59,459 nucleotides of DNA from Falciphora oryzae. Its lineage: Eukaryota; Ascomycota; Sordariomycetes; Magnaporthales; Magnaporthaceae. The first letter of the stretch is position 1. Each line of letters begins with the position of its first letter. This document shows positions 58,391 through 59,459 of the stretch, in pieces. The DNA lies in contig JNVV01000082.1 in NCBI GenBank assembly GCA_000733355.1, positions 1-59,459 of the forward strand. The letters run 5' to 3'. Below the pieces are notes generated by a model. The model was given only the letters and a program-made list of their open reading frames with translations, searched no databases and had not been told where the DNA came from. The translations under genes and the position numbers were made by a program.

Positions 58391-58857
58391 TAATAAGGCT
58401 TAAATAGCTCGCATATAACCTATTTTCCTTTTCCCTCTGCACTTTTCACTTTTCCTTTGTACTATTTGGACTAACAATAGGCTCGTTAGTCCCCCGCACC
58501 TCCGGCCGGGCCCAAAAGGGGTTTATTGCGATCCCTCCCGCCATACCCGGCCTCACTCTTTCTCCGGCACTCTACCAGCCAACAGCTTTCACTACCACCA
58601 ACAGCAGCGCTTACAGCGCCCCGGCGTTTATTCGCCCCTTTTACCGATTGCCCGCTCACCAACAAAAAGCGCCGGAATGCGGCCCGAACTCCGTGTGCCT
58701 TGGGCTTGCCCCTTGGTTTGATTTTGTTAGCCGCCTTAATAGCAACACGTAACCTAGTGTCAAGCTTAGGTAGCGCTAGCACGTCGTATGCCCCCTGGGA
58801 AGCAGGGACTAGTAGATCCCGATTTTCCGACGTTAAATAAACTCTCTCTCTCTCTCT
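58391..58857 (+). mobile_element. LINE-alpha 3' UTR with (CT)8 tail
   Basis: Same UTR as 4451-4916. CT run 58842-58857, followed by a short TTTC/ACTC stretch and the 5' segment of another LINE-alpha copy. Confidence 0.8.
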
Positions 58858-59076
58858 TTCTTTCACTCACTTACTCACCTTCCCCCCGAAAAATTTTCCT
58901 GTCGGACCCACTGTTAGTAGCCGCTAAGGAATCCCGGCCATTTTGGTAGTGGTGCCACCAAAAATGAGCCGGCAGCACAACAGGGTCTAACAGGCCATTT
59001 GGCTCTGTTTGACCCGCGTTCTCCGACTCCTTTCAACAACGACGTCGGCAACGCAACTGGGCCAAAAGAGCAGAGA

Positions 59077-59295
59077 ATGGCTGGCAAAGGTAAGCGGGTG
59101 CCTATTGCCAGTCGAGGGGAAGGCCTGCACCCTATCGCCCAGGGCGCGCCTCGCGCGCGCCGAAACCTTCGACAATCGGATTGCTCCAACCTCCGCGCAT
59201 CACCAGACCGCCCTTTGACTTCTGTCGCCCTCGCCTCGCGAACGACTCGAACGCACAAGAAGATTGCAGGCCGGCAAGCAGTTAGAACACATTAG
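59077..59295 (+). CDS. Short basic ORF at the 5' end of LINE-alpha
   Basis: 72 codons from ATG 59077 to TAG 59293, Arg- and Lys-rich, starting MAGKGKRVPI. It could be a remnant of the ORF1 start or an upstream ORF in the 5' UTR. In the left copies a solo LTR splits the same place. No domain recognised. Confidence 0.25.
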   Translation: MAGKGKRVPIASRGEGLHPIAQGAPRARRNLRQSDCSNLRASPDRPLTSVALASRTTRTHKKIAGRQAVRTH

Positions 59296-59330
59296 ACGAA
59301 TAGCCGGCCCGGCCGCCGCCGTCCCCCGCC

Positions 59331-59427
59331 ACACACGCGACCCTTCGGTCGTACACACACGCGACCCTTCGGTCGTACACATACGCGACCCTTTCGGTCG
59401 TACACACACGCGACTCCTCCTCGGTCG
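59331..59427. repeat. 24- to 27-bp minisatellite with hairpin units
   Basis: Four units containing cgaccc(t)ttcggtcg-type inverted motifs, separated by tacacacacg. Counterpart of 946-1017 in opposite orientation, and less mutated (CpA retained). Confidence 0.75.
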
Positions 59428-59459
59428 ACCGCATCCCAACGATACGCACGGCGCAAGAT

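Larger units (their letters stand above)
58880..59459 (+). mobile_element. LINE-alpha 5' segment, cut by window edge
   Basis: Begins at the C-rich run following the tail of the previous copy. Inverted relative to 1-250 and 880-1778. Includes the minisatellite at 59331-59427. The body of this copy would lie beyond the window. Confidence 0.6.

Noticed and set aside
1..59459. One giant transposon (Starship-like) bounded by inverted repeats
   Set aside because: The end repeats are LINE-alpha segments; no captain tyrosine recombinase or cargo genes are seen.
1..59459. A new defence or metabolic gene system
   Set aside because: No cluster of non-transposon genes is present; apart from the helicase remnant and two unassigned frames everything traces to known classes of transposable element.

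Overview
The window is a transposon graveyard from a filamentous ascomycete genome (Pezizomycotina; inference). Every recognisable protein is a eukaryotic transposable-element protein or a RecQ-like helicase remnant. No bacterial operon, CRISPR array or intact host gene is visible. The reading frames are mostly colinear but riddled with stops, nearly all TAA or TAG. They also carry C-to-T and G-to-A changes (Asp to Asn at catalytic sites, His to Tyr in zinc knuckles), the pattern expected of repeat-induced point mutation (RIP) at CpA.

Layout. 1-1778: minus-strand pieces of a LINE (here LINE-alpha) with a hairpin minisatellite and a solo Gypsy LTR. 1779-3757: a pogo/Fot1-like transposon (P1) and a fragment of another. 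3758-6198: two plus-strand pieces of LINE-alpha ORF2 joined head to tail at a (CT)n tail. 6650-8990: a broken RecQ-type helicase gene. 8991-11000: unrecognised degraded coding sequence with a second solo LTR. 11742-11814: a tRNA-like sequence abutting a second LINE (LINE-beta, minus, 11815-16120).

16150-43740 is one old Copia element (minus strand, Copia-E) that has swallowed other elements in layers. P2 (17321-19180) and a palindromic MITE (20615-21053) sit in its pol. Gypsy-A (22349-42471) sits in its gag, Gypsy-B (24943-38090) in the gag of Gypsy-A, and Gypsy-C (25283-31850) at the gag start codon of Gypsy-B. Gypsy-B also carries P3 (33785-35645) and a Copia-F solo LTR (36628-36947). Each junction has a target-site duplication, and removing the insert rejoins the interrupted sequence or frame, so the insertion order can be read.

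44280-49344 holds the 5' end of Copia-F, P4 and P5, and two MITE fragments inserted one after another at TA sites. 49976-56637 is a complete minus-strand Gypsy-D inserted in a LINE-alpha 3' UTR. 56816-59459 is another LINE-alpha ORF2 copy, its 3' UTR and (CT)n tail, and the 5' segment of the next copy. The window ends are therefore inverted copies of the same LINE.

The five pogo-like copies share a colinear 551-codon transposase ending in a CCHC zinc knuckle. The main biological signals are heavy RIP decay, microsatellite-linked LINE tandems and the four-layer retrotransposon nest. Family names such as LINE-alpha and P1 are local labels, not database names.
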